Origin: Scandinavium ludwigii_A
GTDB taxonomy: Bacteria > Pseudomonadota > Gammaproteobacteria > Enterobacterales > Enterobacteriaceae
Assembly: GCA_050516505.1 (NCBI GenBank)
Contig: CP191518.1
Coordinates: 124,001 to 188,000, forward strand
Length of the DNA stretch: 64,000 nt
Direction: 5' to 3'
Numbering within the stretch: position 1 is the first letter of the stretch; each line of letters opens with the position of its first letter. Position numbers and translations under genes: made by a program. The notes beneath the pieces were generated by a model. The model was not told the DNA's origin. It was given only the letters and a program-made list of their open reading frames with translations, and searched no databases. Below are positions 42,511 through 51,781 of this stretch, piece by piece.

Positions 42511-43494
42511 ATGGCGTTATTAAATGTAGATAAATTATCGGTGCACTTCGGCGACGAAGGCACCCCGTTTCGCGCCGTGGACCGCATCAGCTATAGCGTA
42601 AAGCAGGGCGAAGTGGTCGGCATCGTTGGGGAATCCGGTTCCGGTAAATCCGTCAGTTCTCTGGCGATCATGGGACTGATTGATTACCCCGGCCGCGTGA
42701 TGGCGGAAAAACTGGAGTTTAACGGTCGCGACCTGAAGCGCATTTCCGAAAAAGAACGCCGCCAGCTGGTGGGTGCGGAAGTGGCGATGATTTTCCAGGA
42801 TCCCATGACTAGCCTGAACCCGTGCTACACCGTCGGTTTCCAGATTATGGAAGCGATTAAGGTGCATCAAGGCGGCAACAAGAAAACGCGTCGTCAGCGG
42901 GCTATCGACCTGCTGAACCTGGTCGGCATTCCCGATCCGGCTTCGCGTCTGGACGTGTATCCGCACCAACTTTCCGGCGGGATGAGCCAGCGCGTCATGA
43001 TCGCAATGGCGATTGCCTGTCGGCCGAAGCTGCTGATTGCCGATGAACCGACCACCGCGCTGGATGTGACCATTCAGGCGCAAATCATCGAGCTGCTGCT
43101 GGAGTTGCAGCAGAAAGAGAACATGGCGCTGGTGCTGATTACGCACGACCTGGCGCTGGTGGCAGAAGCGGCACACAAAATCATTGTGATGTACGCGGGC
43201 CAAGTGGTGGAGACCGGGGCCGCGCAGGATATTTTCCGCGCGCCGCGTCATCCGTATACCCAGGCGTTGCTGCGTGCGCTGCCGGAGTTTGCCCAGGATA
43301 AAGCGCGTCTGGCCTCGCTGCCAGGCGTGGTGCCGGGCAAATACGACCGCCCGAACGGCTGTCTGCTCAACCCGCGCTGCCCGTATGCCACCGACCGATG
43401 CCGCAGTGAAGAACCGGAACTGAATGCCGTTGACGGCGGTCGTCAGTCCAAATGCCATTACCCCCTCGATGATGCCGGGAGGCCAACACGATGA
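42511..43494 (+). CDS. dppD: DppD, dipeptide transporter ATP-binding protein
   Basis: First ATPase of the Dpp importer, 327 aa. Walker A GESGSGKS (residues 40-47), signature LSGGMSQR, Walker B LLIADEPTTALD, and the C-terminal oligopeptide-ABC extension with Cys-rich PNGCLLNPRCPYATDRCRSE, which in related proteins binds an iron-sulfur cluster. The last 4 bases overlap dppF (ATGA), indicating coupling. Confidence 0.97.
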   Translation: MALLNVDKLSVHFGDEGTPFRAVDRISYSVKQGEVVGIVGESGSGKSVSSLAIMGLIDYPGRVMAEKLEFNGRDLKRISEKERRQLVGAEVAMIFQDPMTSLNPCYTVGFQIMEAIKVHQGGNKKTRRQRAIDLLNLVGIPDPASRLDVYPHQLSGGMSQRVMIAMAIACRPKLLIADEPTTALDVTIQAQIIELLLELQQKENMALVLITHDLALVAEAAHKIIVMYAGQVVETGAAQDIFRAPRHPYTQALLRALPEFAQDKARLASLPGVVPGKYDRPNGCLLNPRCPYATDRCRSEEPELNAVDGGRQSKCHYPLDDAGRPTR

Positions 43495-44501
43495 GTACGC
43501 CTGAGGCCACCTCGAAGCCGCTGTTGCAGGCTATCGACCTGAAAAAACACTACCCGGTAAAGAAGGGCATTTTTGCCCCGGAGCGCCTGGTAAAAGCGCT
43601 GGATGGCGTATCGTTCACCCTCGAACGCGGTAAAACGCTGGCGGTAGTGGGCGAGTCTGGCTGTGGAAAATCCACTCTGGGCCGCCTGCTGACGATGATC
43701 GAAATCCCGACCGGCGGTGAACTTTACTATCAGGGCCAGGATCTGCTTCAACCTGACGCCACCGCGGAAAAGCTGCGCCGTCAGAAAATCCAGATTGTGT
43801 TCCAGAACCCGTATGGCTCGCTGAATCCACGCAAGAAAGTCAGCCAGATCCTTGAAGAGCCGCTGCAAATTAACACCAGCCTGAGCAAGGCGGAGCGCAA
43901 GGAAAAAGTGCTGGAAATGATGGCCAAAGTCGGCCTGAAAACCGAGCATTATGACCGCTATCCGCACATGTTCTCCGGCGGTCAGCGCCAGCGTATTGCC
44001 ATTGCCCGCGGCCTGATGCTGGACCCGGACGTGGTGATTGCCGATGAGCCGGTTTCCGCGCTCGACGTCTCCGTGCGTGCGCAGGTGCTGAACCTGATGA
44101 TGGACTTGCAGCAGGACATGGGGCTGTCGTACGTGTTTATCTCTCACGACTTGTCGGTGGTGGAACACATTGCTGACGAAGTGATGGTGATGTACCTCGG
44201 CCGCTGTGTGGAGAAGGGCAGCAAGGAGCAGATTTTCAGTAATCCGCGCCACCCATACACGCAGGCGCTGTTGTCGGCGACGCCGCGTCTGAACCCGGAT
44301 GACCGTCGCGAGCGTATCAAGCTGACCGGCGAACTGCCGAGCCCGCTGAATCCGCCGCCGGGCTGTGCCTTTAATGCCCGCTGTCGTCGTCGCTTTGGCC
44401 CTTGCACCCAGTTGCAGCCTCAGCTTAAAGACTACGGCGGACAGCTGGTGGCGTGTTTTGCCGTTGACCAGGATGAAAACGGTGAAAAACCACTGGCCTG
44501 A
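43491..44501 (+). CDS. dppF: DppF, dipeptide transporter ATP-binding protein
   Basis: Second ATPase of the Dpp importer, 336 aa (334 in E. coli). Walker A GESGCGKS, signature FSGGQRQR, Walker B VVIADEPVSALD, and the C-terminal PPGCAFNARCRRRFGPCTQL cluster. Last gene of dppABCDF; a strong terminator follows 20 bases after the stop. K-12 has yhjV after dppF; here bcsG follows directly. Confidence 0.97.
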   Translation: MSTPEATSKPLLQAIDLKKHYPVKKGIFAPERLVKALDGVSFTLERGKTLAVVGESGCGKSTLGRLLTMIEIPTGGELYYQGQDLLQPDATAEKLRRQKIQIVFQNPYGSLNPRKKVSQILEEPLQINTSLSKAERKEKVLEMMAKVGLKTEHYDRYPHMFSGGQRQRIAIARGLMLDPDVVIADEPVSALDVSVRAQVLNLMMDLQQDMGLSYVFISHDLSVVEHIADEVMVMYLGRCVEKGSKEQIFSNPRHPYTQALLSATPRLNPDDRRERIKLTGELPSPLNPPPGCAFNARCRRRFGPCTQLQPQLKDYGGQLVACFAVDQDENGEKPLA

Positions 44502-44520
44502 TTGACCGGCCTGAAGGCAT

Positions 44521-44550
44521 AAAAAAACCCGCTCAATGAGCGGGTTTTTT
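44521..44550. terminator. Bidirectional terminator between dppF and bcsG
   Basis: AAACCCGCTC and GAGCGGGTTT with an AAT loop, A-run on the left and T-run on the right. It ends both the dpp and the bcsEFG transcripts. Confidence 0.93.
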
Positions 44551-44561
44551 GTGGCTGGCGA

Positions 44562-46241
44562 TTACTGCGGGTAAGGTACCCAGTCGCCGCCGTTGAGTTT
44601 CACGTACGGTTTGTTCTGGTACTGAACCACGACGGCGTTGGCGTTCTCCGACACCGGCGCGGTTTGCGGCAGTTTACTGGTGTACTGATCCCAGTTCACA
44701 GAGTCTGCCGTAAACATCTTGCCATCGAGCGCGCGGGAAACCAGTTCCGATACCGCCAGCAGGCTGCTTGGCTGATCGATTTCAATTGGCGCGCCTTGAT
44801 GTGGTGCTTTCATGCCGAAGAATTTTACCGCTGTCGGGACGTTGGTGATTTTCGGGCTTGGGATATCACGCAGACCAGAAACCTGCATTTTATCGCCTTT
44901 CAGCGCACCACCGTGCTCAGGCACGATAACCACCATCACTTTACGGCCCGATTTTTCCAGCTCGGTAAAGAAGGTGTCCAGCTCATCAAACATAACCTGC
45001 GCGCGGGCTTTGTAATCAGCCGGTTTGCTCTGACCAGGGAAGCGGTTACCGTCGTGCAGTGGCAGGATGTTGTAGAACGTCGCCGTTCGTGTACCCGGCT
45101 CTTTCAGCTCGTTTTCATTCCAACGATGAAGCTGGTCGAGTTCGCTGTAGACCGGTGAACCGTCAAAGGCCACCAGGTTCTGCTTCAGGCCTTTCTGGTC
45201 CATCAGCGGCGCCTGGATATCACCGTAGTTACGCATCTCTTTCAGGAAGTCGCCGAACACGCCGTTGTGGCCGAGCATCAGCTGCGTTTTGAAGCCCAGC
45301 GCCGCCAGGTTGTCAAACAGGTAGCACTGCTTGCCCGCCGGAGAATAGAGGTCGCTGTGTGATGACTGACCGCAACTGGCGCGCAGCAGACGAATCGCCG
45401 CCGGGCCGCTGTAGGAGGTGGCAGAGTTAAAGTGTTTGAACACGATATCAAAGTGTGACCACAGCGGATGCTGCATCAGGCCCGCGGCTTCAACGTCATC
45501 CCAGGATATGGAACAGATGTTGATAACCAGCAGTTCGAACGGCTGTGCATCTGCTGGCAGTGTCGCAGGGAACGTGGTCTGACGTTTCTGCTCCGCAGCA
45601 TAGAAGCTGGAAAGCCAGGCGTTCAGGTTCGCTGATGTTGGCGGGGCAGTTTGTGCAGGGATGTCGCCAACAACCGGTTTCGCATCTGCCGTCGCGATGG
45701 TTGCCGCCGCCGTGCCGCCCGTGGTGGTGACCGTCCCGGTATCCTGACCGCCAGGGAACAGCGAGAAGTTCGGCCCGACAACGGTAATGAGGTTCAGCCA
45801 CACCATGATGACCACGGTGAAGACCGTGACGCGAAGCCACTGGGTCAGGAACAGCCAGGCAACCAGCAGGACGAAGAACAGGCCGACCATCTGCCAGTTA
45901 ATAAAGCGCGTTATCAGGTCGAGAACGTAGCTCATGCTGAAGCCTGCCACTTCCGAACCCTGGCTTAAAATACTTTCCGGGCCTGGTAGCCAGGTATCGT
46001 GCCAGAAAAGCGCAAAACCTATCGGAATGGCAATCCAGTGGCGGATTTTGTGCAGTTTGCTGTTCGGAATGGGCAGCAGCAGGAAGGCCATAAAGACCAG
46101 GTTCTGCATGGCGTGGAAATTAAGATATCCCGCCCACAGCAGGCCAAACTTCGCCAGAAAGTAGAAGTTCCATCCAGAAAGGCCGCGCCAGTATTGCCAG
46201 AATGGCGATGATGAGACGGCGGTTTGAGTAGGGTTAGTCAT
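44562..46241 (-). CDS. bcsG: BcsG, cellulose phosphoethanolamine transferase
   Basis: Transfers phosphoethanolamine from phospholipid to the nascent cellulose chain in the periplasm. 559 aa, as in E. coli. N-terminal membrane domain with about five helices (to ~residue 165), a linker rich in Ala/Thr/Gly, and an alkaline-phosphatase-fold domain: the catalytic Ser region NSATSYSGPAAIRLLRASCG, and the metal-binding VPEHGGALKGD. Last gene of bcsE-bcsF-bcsG; its start overlaps bcsF by 8 bases. Confidence 0.96.
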   Translation of the reverse strand: MTNPTQTAVSSSPFWQYWRGLSGWNFYFLAKFGLLWAGYLNFHAMQNLVFMAFLLLPIPNSKLHKIRHWIAIPIGFALFWHDTWLPGPESILSQGSEVAGFSMSYVLDLITRFINWQMVGLFFVLLVAWLFLTQWLRVTVFTVVIMVWLNLITVVGPNFSLFPGGQDTGTVTTTGGTAAATIATADAKPVVGDIPAQTAPPTSANLNAWLSSFYAAEQKRQTTFPATLPADAQPFELLVINICSISWDDVEAAGLMQHPLWSHFDIVFKHFNSATSYSGPAAIRLLRASCGQSSHSDLYSPAGKQCYLFDNLAALGFKTQLMLGHNGVFGDFLKEMRNYGDIQAPLMDQKGLKQNLVAFDGSPVYSELDQLHRWNENELKEPGTRTATFYNILPLHDGNRFPGQSKPADYKARAQVMFDELDTFFTELEKSGRKVMVVIVPEHGGALKGDKMQVSGLRDIPSPKITNVPTAVKFFGMKAPHQGAPIEIDQPSSLLAVSELVSRALDGKMFTADSVNWDQYTSKLPQTAPVSENANAVVVQYQNKPYVKLNGGDWVPYPQ

Positions 46242-46431
46242 CGTTTTGCTTTGCCTTGACGAAATCTGACCGGCGTAGTGTGCCTACCGGTTTTACATGA
46301 CGGGGTCTAAAAAACATCAACCTGAAGGTTGTTTCAATGCGGCGCAGAAAATGGCGCGCTATGTATCCCAATGGGAAAAAAATCAGTGCGCACAGCACAA
46401 CCAGCTGAATAATATCGCTAATTGACATCAT
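46234..46431 (-). CDS. bcsF: BcsF, small membrane protein of cellulose modification
   Basis: 65-aa single-pass membrane protein (63 in E. coli). One helix, IIQLVVLCALIFFPLGYIA, followed by a basic tail. In E. coli it links the c-di-GMP-binding BcsE to BcsG in the membrane and is needed for phosphoethanolamine cellulose. It shares 1 base with the bcsE stop and overlaps bcsG by 8 bases, so the three genes are tightly coupled. Confidence 0.93.
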   Translation of the reverse strand: MMSISDIIQLVVLCALIFFPLGYIARHFLRRIETTFRLMFFRPRHVKPVGTLRRSDFVKAKQNDD

Positions 46432-48005
46432 TAAGGTTGCTCTCCATGTGCGTCGGTAAGACGATGTGGTTCAGGGTAACGACGCCAGCTGTGCCCGTCG
46501 TGAACGGCGTTTACCTTCGGTGCTTTGTCGGTGCTCATTGGTAAGGGCGCATTCCAGCGATCGGCGGTCACTGCCCGCATTTCCACGATTTCCGCTGTAA
46601 TCTGCTTATCTTCATACCAAACCATGCGGTTCGAGAAGATATCGGCCGTCGGTAACGGGAAGATGTGGTTCAGCGCCGTGTCCAAATCATTTATGCGACA
46701 GAAGGTCAGGAACATCACCAGACGGTTATCGCCAATGGTCATAATATCGCCGAGGCGGTTCGGGCGGCACAGCGTTAACGCTTGTTCCACGCGCAGGCCT
46801 GGCACCGGTCGCAGCGCCACCATCACACCTTTATTATCGGCAGGCAGCAGCGGATTGTTCATAATATTGTGTACCGCGTTGCAGAAGATATCCCACTTCT
46901 GATAACCACGCAGTTTCAGCGGCTGGGTCATTGACAGCAGGGCGCTGATTTCGTCCGGCACGTGACGCTGGAACTGCTGCTTCTGCACGCTTTCAACCAG
47001 CGTCAGGCAACGAGACAGCGGGGTATTCCACGGAACGACCAGATTGGCGCCACAACCCAGCAGCAAACGTTCATCCGTTGCACGCAGGCTGGCGGTAATT
47101 TCGCGCACCACAATTTTCATCGCGCTGCCGCGTTGGCGACGCAGCGAGTGGATGTCGTGGGCAAGCTGTTCAATCTGGCTGGTTTGTTCGACGGTGAAAA
47201 TCACAGTGGCAGCCTGAGCCGTACGGGCGGCATTAAATACCGCATCGTTGGTGTCAAACATCGACCAGTATTCTGACAGCGGCGGGGCGCCTTCAAGGGC
47301 ACTTTTGGTGCTCAGGACGTCTTTTTCATCGCTGCGCGGTTGAACCACGGTTTCTTCACGCTCGGCCAGTTTCCAGGTTTTACCAATATAGTTAACCTGA
47401 AGCTGTTGGCGTGCGCTGACGCCTTTTTCGTTGGCCCAAAACGCAATATCGAACAGATGACTGTCCCCCAGGAAACGAAGACTGGCTAAACCGGAAAGCG
47501 ATCGATACTCGGCAAGTAATAGCGAAAGTTGGGTGTCAGTATTGTTTCCTGGATTTAGGATAAGTAACGAGCAACGGTAGTATTTAGCCCAGCTCTGAGC
47601 GTTATTCAGCCATTTCTTTATGCGTTCTGGTTGAATATTCTGCCAGATGTTATCCGAGCACAGCAGGATAAATATATGGTTTGAAGGATCAATAGAGCAA
47701 AGTAGATCACGGCGCAGCGAGTATAGACCATTTTCATTTTTTGGCATGTTGAAAAGGCGTATTTTTTCAGGACCGTGAGATTCATTTAATTTTACTATCT
47801 TCTGCGGTTTCTCTCCCATGGTAATCGCGGCGACTTTTGCATCAGAATTCTGCGCAGCAATCGTCTGATTCATCAGGCTCACGGCGTCTTCACGACGTTC
47901 AACATTGATCCACCAAACACCACCCAGAGGCATATGGCTAACTTCGTCCCATAGGGACTCGATTCCAAGTGAAAATACAGGGTCCACGGTGTCCCTCGTG
48001 TGCAA
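46431..48005 (-). CDS. bcsE: BcsE, c-di-GMP-binding regulator of cellulose synthesis
   Basis: Cytoplasmic subunit that binds c-di-GMP and raises cellulose output with BcsQR and BcsF. 524 aa (523 in E. coli): an inactive receiver/NTPase-like N-terminal part, then the C-terminal GIL domain with the c-di-GMP RxGD motif in CRPNRLGDIMTIGDNRLVM. The start is unclear: the codon matching the E. coli ATG is ACG, so the frame must begin at a TTG two codons upstream (48005, no good ribosome-binding site) or at a GTG at 47987, which has GAGGG 5 bases upstream and gives 518 aa. Divergent from bcsR. Confidence 0.93.
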   Translation of the reverse strand: MHTRDTVDPVFSLGIESLWDEVSHMPLGGVWWINVERREDAVSLMNQTIAAQNSDAKVAAITMGEKPQKIVKLNESHGPEKIRLFNMPKNENGLYSLRRDLLCSIDPSNHIFILLCSDNIWQNIQPERIKKWLNNAQSWAKYYRCSLLILNPGNNTDTQLSLLLAEYRSLSGLASLRFLGDSHLFDIAFWANEKGVSARQQLQVNYIGKTWKLAEREETVVQPRSDEKDVLSTKSALEGAPPLSEYWSMFDTNDAVFNAARTAQAATVIFTVEQTSQIEQLAHDIHSLRRQRGSAMKIVVREITASLRATDERLLLGCGANLVVPWNTPLSRCLTLVESVQKQQFQRHVPDEISALLSMTQPLKLRGYQKWDIFCNAVHNIMNNPLLPADNKGVMVALRPVPGLRVEQALTLCRPNRLGDIMTIGDNRLVMFLTFCRINDLDTALNHIFPLPTADIFSNRMVWYEDKQITAEIVEMRAVTADRWNAPLPMSTDKAPKVNAVHDGHSWRRYPEPHRLTDAHGEQP

Positions 48006-48154
48006 GTTTGACTGTGTATGAGTTTACTAGCAAAACTCTCAGATTAAACCTAACATTGAAATTAAAGAGTAACAGATTTAGCATGTGAACGAATTTTCTG
48101 TTCGGGCATAGTGTATCTAACTGATGAACTCGTGTTTTAGTTTCTTGAGCCAAA

Positions 48155-48214
48155 GAAATGTCCGATACGTTTATCCACGAAATGTCCGATAAAGGTTCGA
48201 AGAAATGTCTGAAA
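48155..48214 (+). repeat. Three tandem repeats at the bcsR start, with overlapping upstream frame
   Basis: GAAATGTCCGATA at 48155-48167 and 48179-48191, and the diverged copy GAAATGTCTGAAA at 48202-48214, spaced 24 and 23 bases. Each copy contains an ATG; the third is the bcsR start. The first two ATGs are in one frame, encoding a 40-codon reading frame (48158-48280) that overlaps bcsR out of frame. Confidence 0.7.
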
Positions 48215-48393
48215 ATGAAAACCGGACAGCGTCAGAAACAACGCCTGGTTACACCTTCCAAAATGATTTTTTGGCTTTAAGTCGGGCATTCTCTTTGCCC
48301 GAAATAGATTATACCGATATTTCCCAACGCGAGCATCTTGCCGCCGCATTAAAGCGTTGGCCATTACTGGCCGAGTTGGCGGAACAAAAATAA
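48205..48393 (+). CDS. bcsR: BcsR, small regulatory subunit of cellulose synthase
   Basis: 62-aa protein, same length as E. coli BcsR/YhjR. It forms a complex with BcsQ that binds BcsE and is needed for cellulose secretion. The C-terminal half (YTFQNDFLALSRAFSLPEID, YTDISQREHLAAALKRWPLL) is strongly conserved; the first 18 residues are not. AAAGG is about 10 bases before the ATG. First gene of bcsRQABZC, 10 bases before bcsQ. Confidence 0.93.
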   Translation: MSENENRTASETTPGYTFQNDFLALSRAFSLPEIDYTDISQREHLAAALKRWPLLAELAEQK

Positions 48394-48403
48394 GGAAGCC
48401 TGA

Positions 48404-49156
48404 ATGGCCATTTTGGGATTACAGGGCCTGCGAGGCGGCACTGGAACGACCTCGCTGACAGCTGCGCTGGGCTGGGCATTACAGTCTCTTGGCGAAAAGG
48501 TCATCATTGTCGATGCATGCCCGGACAACATGCTGCGCTACTTTTTCAATGACAACATTGCGAATCGCGATGGCTGGGCGCGTGCGCTTTTGGATGGTAA
48601 AGATTGGCGTGATGCCGGGCTTCGCTACACCTCTAAGGTCGATTTTCTCCCATTTGGCCAGCTTTCTGTAACAGAACGTTTAAATGCACAGGTCTTGACA
48701 CCGGTCCTGAACCAGGCTGTGGATATCGTTCAGGCTCTCGATAGCAACCGTCCGCACCATTGGGTGCTTATCGATTTACCCCATGATGTGTCGCCCTGGA
48801 TGCAGCCGCTGATTGAAGCCTGCAACCATATGCTGACCGTGACGAATCCGGATGCGAATGCGCATATTCGTTTGCATCAGCAGGCTCTGCCAAAACACGG
48901 ACACATCCTTATCAACGACTTACGCATTGGCAGCCATGTTCAGGACGATATTTATCGAGTCTGGTTACAGAGTCAGCCGCGTATGCTGCCGGTGATTATC
49001 CACCGTGACGAATCCGTGGCAGAGTGCCTGGCCGCCAAGCAACCGCTCGGCGAATACCGAAGCGATTCGTTGGCGGCTGAAGAGGTCGTCACCCTCGCAA
49101 ACTGGTGTCTGATGCATTACGCCGGCATCAGCCCGGGCGTGGAGCAGCCATCATGA
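48404..49156 (+). CDS. bcsQ: BcsQ, MinD/ParA-like ATPase, intact
   Basis: 250-aa SIMIBI-class ATPase that places and assembles the cellulose synthase at the pole. Walker A reads GLRGGTGTTSLTAALGWAL, with the deviant Lys position expected for the family divergent in this member; VIIVDACPDNMLRYFF follows. E. coli K-12 has a stop at codon 6 that abolishes cellulose production; here codon 6 is TTA (Leu) and the frame is complete. Overlaps bcsA by 4 bases. Confidence 0.95.
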   Translation: MAILGLQGLRGGTGTTSLTAALGWALQSLGEKVIIVDACPDNMLRYFFNDNIANRDGWARALLDGKDWRDAGLRYTSKVDFLPFGQLSVTERLNAQVLTPVLNQAVDIVQALDSNRPHHWVLIDLPHDVSPWMQPLIEACNHMLTVTNPDANAHIRLHQQALPKHGHILINDLRIGSHVQDDIYRVWLQSQPRMLPVIIHRDESVAECLAAKQPLGEYRSDSLAAEEVVTLANWCLMHYAGISPGVEQPS

Positions 49157-51771
49157 TACGTCTTACCGCCCTTTTGCTGGCACCGGAAGCGGGGGCGCGT
49201 CTGCGTGCGCGATATCTGGATTATCGTCATCACCAAGCGTCATGGCTGGGTGCCACCCTGGGGTGCATCTGGGTTGCCCTCGCCTGGCTGTTTATCCCGT
49301 TGGAACACCCACGCTGGCAGCGTATTCGCGCCAACTACAGCGAACTGTATCCGCATATCAATGCGCACCGTCCGCGTCCGCTCGACCCTGTCCGCTATGT
49401 CTTGCAAAGCCTGTGGCTGGTATTGACGGTTCCTTTTGCGGAGAAAAAAAGCTTCAACTGGAATGGGCTGAAAGCCATGTCCAGCGCTCGCGGTCGTTAC
49501 CACAAGTGGATGGACGAACTGCCTGAAAGAATGAGCACCCAAACGGCGCATCTGGACCACAAAAAAGAGCTGACTCACATCAACCCGAAAGTGCGAAAAC
49601 TGATTCTCGGCACTGTCGTCGCCTGTTCGCTGCTGCTGGCGCTGATTTGCGTCACACAGCCGTTTAACCCCATGTCGCAGTTTATCTTCCTGCTGCTGTT
49701 GTGGGGCATTGCGCTCATTGTCCGCCGGATGCCAGGGCGTTTCTCCGCGCTGATGCTGGTGGTGCTGTCGCTGACGGTGTCCTGTCGTTACATCTGGTGG
49801 CGTTATACCTCCACGCTGAACTGGAATGACCCGGTGAGCCTGGTGTGCGGTCTGACGCTGCTGTTTGCAGAAACCTACGCCTGGGTCGTACTGGTGCTCG
49901 GTTACTTCCAGGTTATCTGGCCGCTTAACCGCCAGCCGGTGCCACTGCCGAAAGACATGGCCCTGTGGCCGTCTGTCGACATCTTTGTCCCGACCTACAA
50001 CGAAGACCTGAGCGTAGTGAAAAACACCGTTTATGCGTCGTTGGGTATCGACTGGCCGAAGGACAAGCTCAAAATCTGGATTCTGGATGACGGCGGTCGC
50101 GATGAATTCCGCCAGTTCGCCAAAGATGTCGGTGTGGAGTATGTCGCGCGTACCACCCATGAACATGCGAAAGCGGGCAACATCAATAATGCACTGAAGC
50201 TGGCGAAAGGGGATTTGGTCTCTATCTTCGACTGTGACCACGTGCCGACGCGCTCCTTCCTGCAAATGACAGTGGGCTGGTTCCTTAAAGATAAAAAGCT
50301 CGGCGTGATGCAGACCCCGCACCACTTCTTCTCTCCCGATCCGTTCGAACGTAACCTCGGTCGTTTCCGTAAGACCCCGAACGAAGGCACGCTGTTCTAC
50401 GGCTTGGTGCAGGACGGGAATGATATGTGGGATGCGACGTTCTTCTGTGGTTCTTGTGCGGTCATCCGCCGTGGGCCGCTGGATGAAGTCGGTGGGATTG
50501 CGGTTGAAACGGTCACTGAAGATGCGCACACCTCGCTGCGTCTGCACCGTCGGGGCTATACCTCGGCCTACATGCGTATTCCGCAGGCAGCCGGTCTGGC
50601 GACGGAAAGCCTGTCAGCGCACATCGGCCAGCGTATTCGCTGGGCGCGCGGGATGGTGCAAATTTTCCGTATGGATAACCCGCTGTTTGGCAAAGGGCTG
50701 AAGTGGTCGCAGCGTATCTGTTACGCCAACGCCATGCTGCACTTCTTATCCGGCGTACCGCGGCTTATCTTCCTGTCGGCCCCGTTAGCGTTCCTGCTGC
50801 TGCACGCTTACATCATTTACGCTCCGGCGCTGATGATTGCGCTGTTCGTTCTGCCGCATATGGTTCACGCCAGTCTGACCAACTCAAAGATTCAGGGCAA
50901 ATATCGCCATTCGTTCTGGAGTGAAATCTATGAAACGGTGCTGGCCTGGTATATCGCCCCGCCAACCATCGTGGCGTTGATCAACCCGAAAATCGGTACC
51001 TTCAACGTGACGGCAAAAGGTGGCCTGGTGAAAGAAGAGTACGTCGACTGGGTGATTTCACGTCCGTACTTGTACTTGGTGATTCTGAACCTGGTGGGGA
51101 TTGCCGTCGGTATCTGGCGTCACTTCACCGGCCCGGCGAATGAAGTCCTGACCGTGTGGGTCAGTATCGTCTGGGTGTTCTACAACCTGATTATTTTGGG
51201 CGGGGCCGTGGCCGTGTCTGTTGAAAGTAAACAGGTGCGCCGTTCCCACCGCGTTGAGATGAAAATGCCTGCGGCGATTGCCCGTGACGATGGGCACCTG
51301 TTCTCTTGTACCCTGCACGACTTCTCTGACGGCGGTGTAGGGCTGAAAATCAACGGCGATGGACAGGTACTTGAAGGTCAGAAGGTTAATTTGCTGCTCA
51401 AACGTGGTCAGCAAGAATTTGCCTTCCCGATGCTGGTGGCCCGCGTAATGGGCAGTGAAATCGGCCTGCAACTGTTGCCGATGCCGACTCGCCAGCACAT
51501 CGATTTTGTACAGTGTACGTTTGCGCGCGCCGATACCTGGGCGCTGTGGCAAGACAGCTTCCCGGAAGATAAACCGCTGGAAAGTATGCTGGACATTTTA
51601 AAACTGGGGTTCCGTGGCTATCGCCACCTCGCGGAGTTCGCGCCGCCTTCGGTGAAATTTATTTTCCGATCGCTTCTCTCTCTGGTTGCCTGGATTGTCT
51701 CCTTTATACCGCGTCGCCCTGAGCGCAACGTGGGTGAGATTCTCCCTGAACCGGCAATGGCTCAACAATGA
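49153..51771 (+). CDS. bcsA: BcsA, cellulose synthase catalytic subunit
   Basis: Inner-membrane GT2 enzyme that polymerises UDP-glucose into cellulose and pushes the chain across the membrane. The start at 49153 (ATGA overlap with bcsQ) gives 872 aa, as in E. coli. GT2 motifs: SIFDCDHVP (~residue 358), VTEDAHTS (~453), and QRIRWARG (~492). A C-terminal PilZ domain binds c-di-GMP: VRRSHRVEM (~695) and DFSDGGVGLK. About eight transmembrane helices. The central gene of bcsRQABZC. Confidence 0.97.
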   Translation: MIRLTALLLAPEAGARLRARYLDYRHHQASWLGATLGCIWVALAWLFIPLEHPRWQRIRANYSELYPHINAHRPRPLDPVRYVLQSLWLVLTVPFAEKKSFNWNGLKAMSSARGRYHKWMDELPERMSTQTAHLDHKKELTHINPKVRKLILGTVVACSLLLALICVTQPFNPMSQFIFLLLLWGIALIVRRMPGRFSALMLVVLSLTVSCRYIWWRYTSTLNWNDPVSLVCGLTLLFAETYAWVVLVLGYFQVIWPLNRQPVPLPKDMALWPSVDIFVPTYNEDLSVVKNTVYASLGIDWPKDKLKIWILDDGGRDEFRQFAKDVGVEYVARTTHEHAKAGNINNALKLAKGDLVSIFDCDHVPTRSFLQMTVGWFLKDKKLGVMQTPHHFFSPDPFERNLGRFRKTPNEGTLFYGLVQDGNDMWDATFFCGSCAVIRRGPLDEVGGIAVETVTEDAHTSLRLHRRGYTSAYMRIPQAAGLATESLSAHIGQRIRWARGMVQIFRMDNPLFGKGLKWSQRICYANAMLHFLSGVPRLIFLSAPLAFLLLHAYIIYAPALMIALFVLPHMVHASLTNSKIQGKYRHSFWSEIYETVLAWYIAPPTIVALINPKIGTFNVTAKGGLVKEEYVDWVISRPYLYLVILNLVGIAVGIWRHFTGPANEVLTVWVSIVWVFYNLIILGGAVAVSVESKQVRRSHRVEMKMPAAIARDDGHLFSCTLHDFSDGGVGLKINGDGQVLEGQKVNLLLKRGQQEFAFPMLVARVMGSEIGLQLLPMPTRQHIDFVQCTFARADTWALWQDSFPEDKPLESMLDILKLGFRGYRHLAEFAPPSVKFIFRSLLSLVAWIVSFIPRRPERNVGEILPEPAMAQQ

Positions 51772-51781
51772 TGACTATACG

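Noticed and set aside
48404..48425. Possible K-12-like nonsense codon early in bcsQ
   Set aside because: Codon 6 is TTA and the 250-codon frame is complete, so the gene is intact.
49240..50547. 435-codon frame antisense to bcsA, and a similar 441-codon frame antisense to bcsB at 52550-53875
   Set aside because: Both are shadows of strongly matching genes and have no family features.
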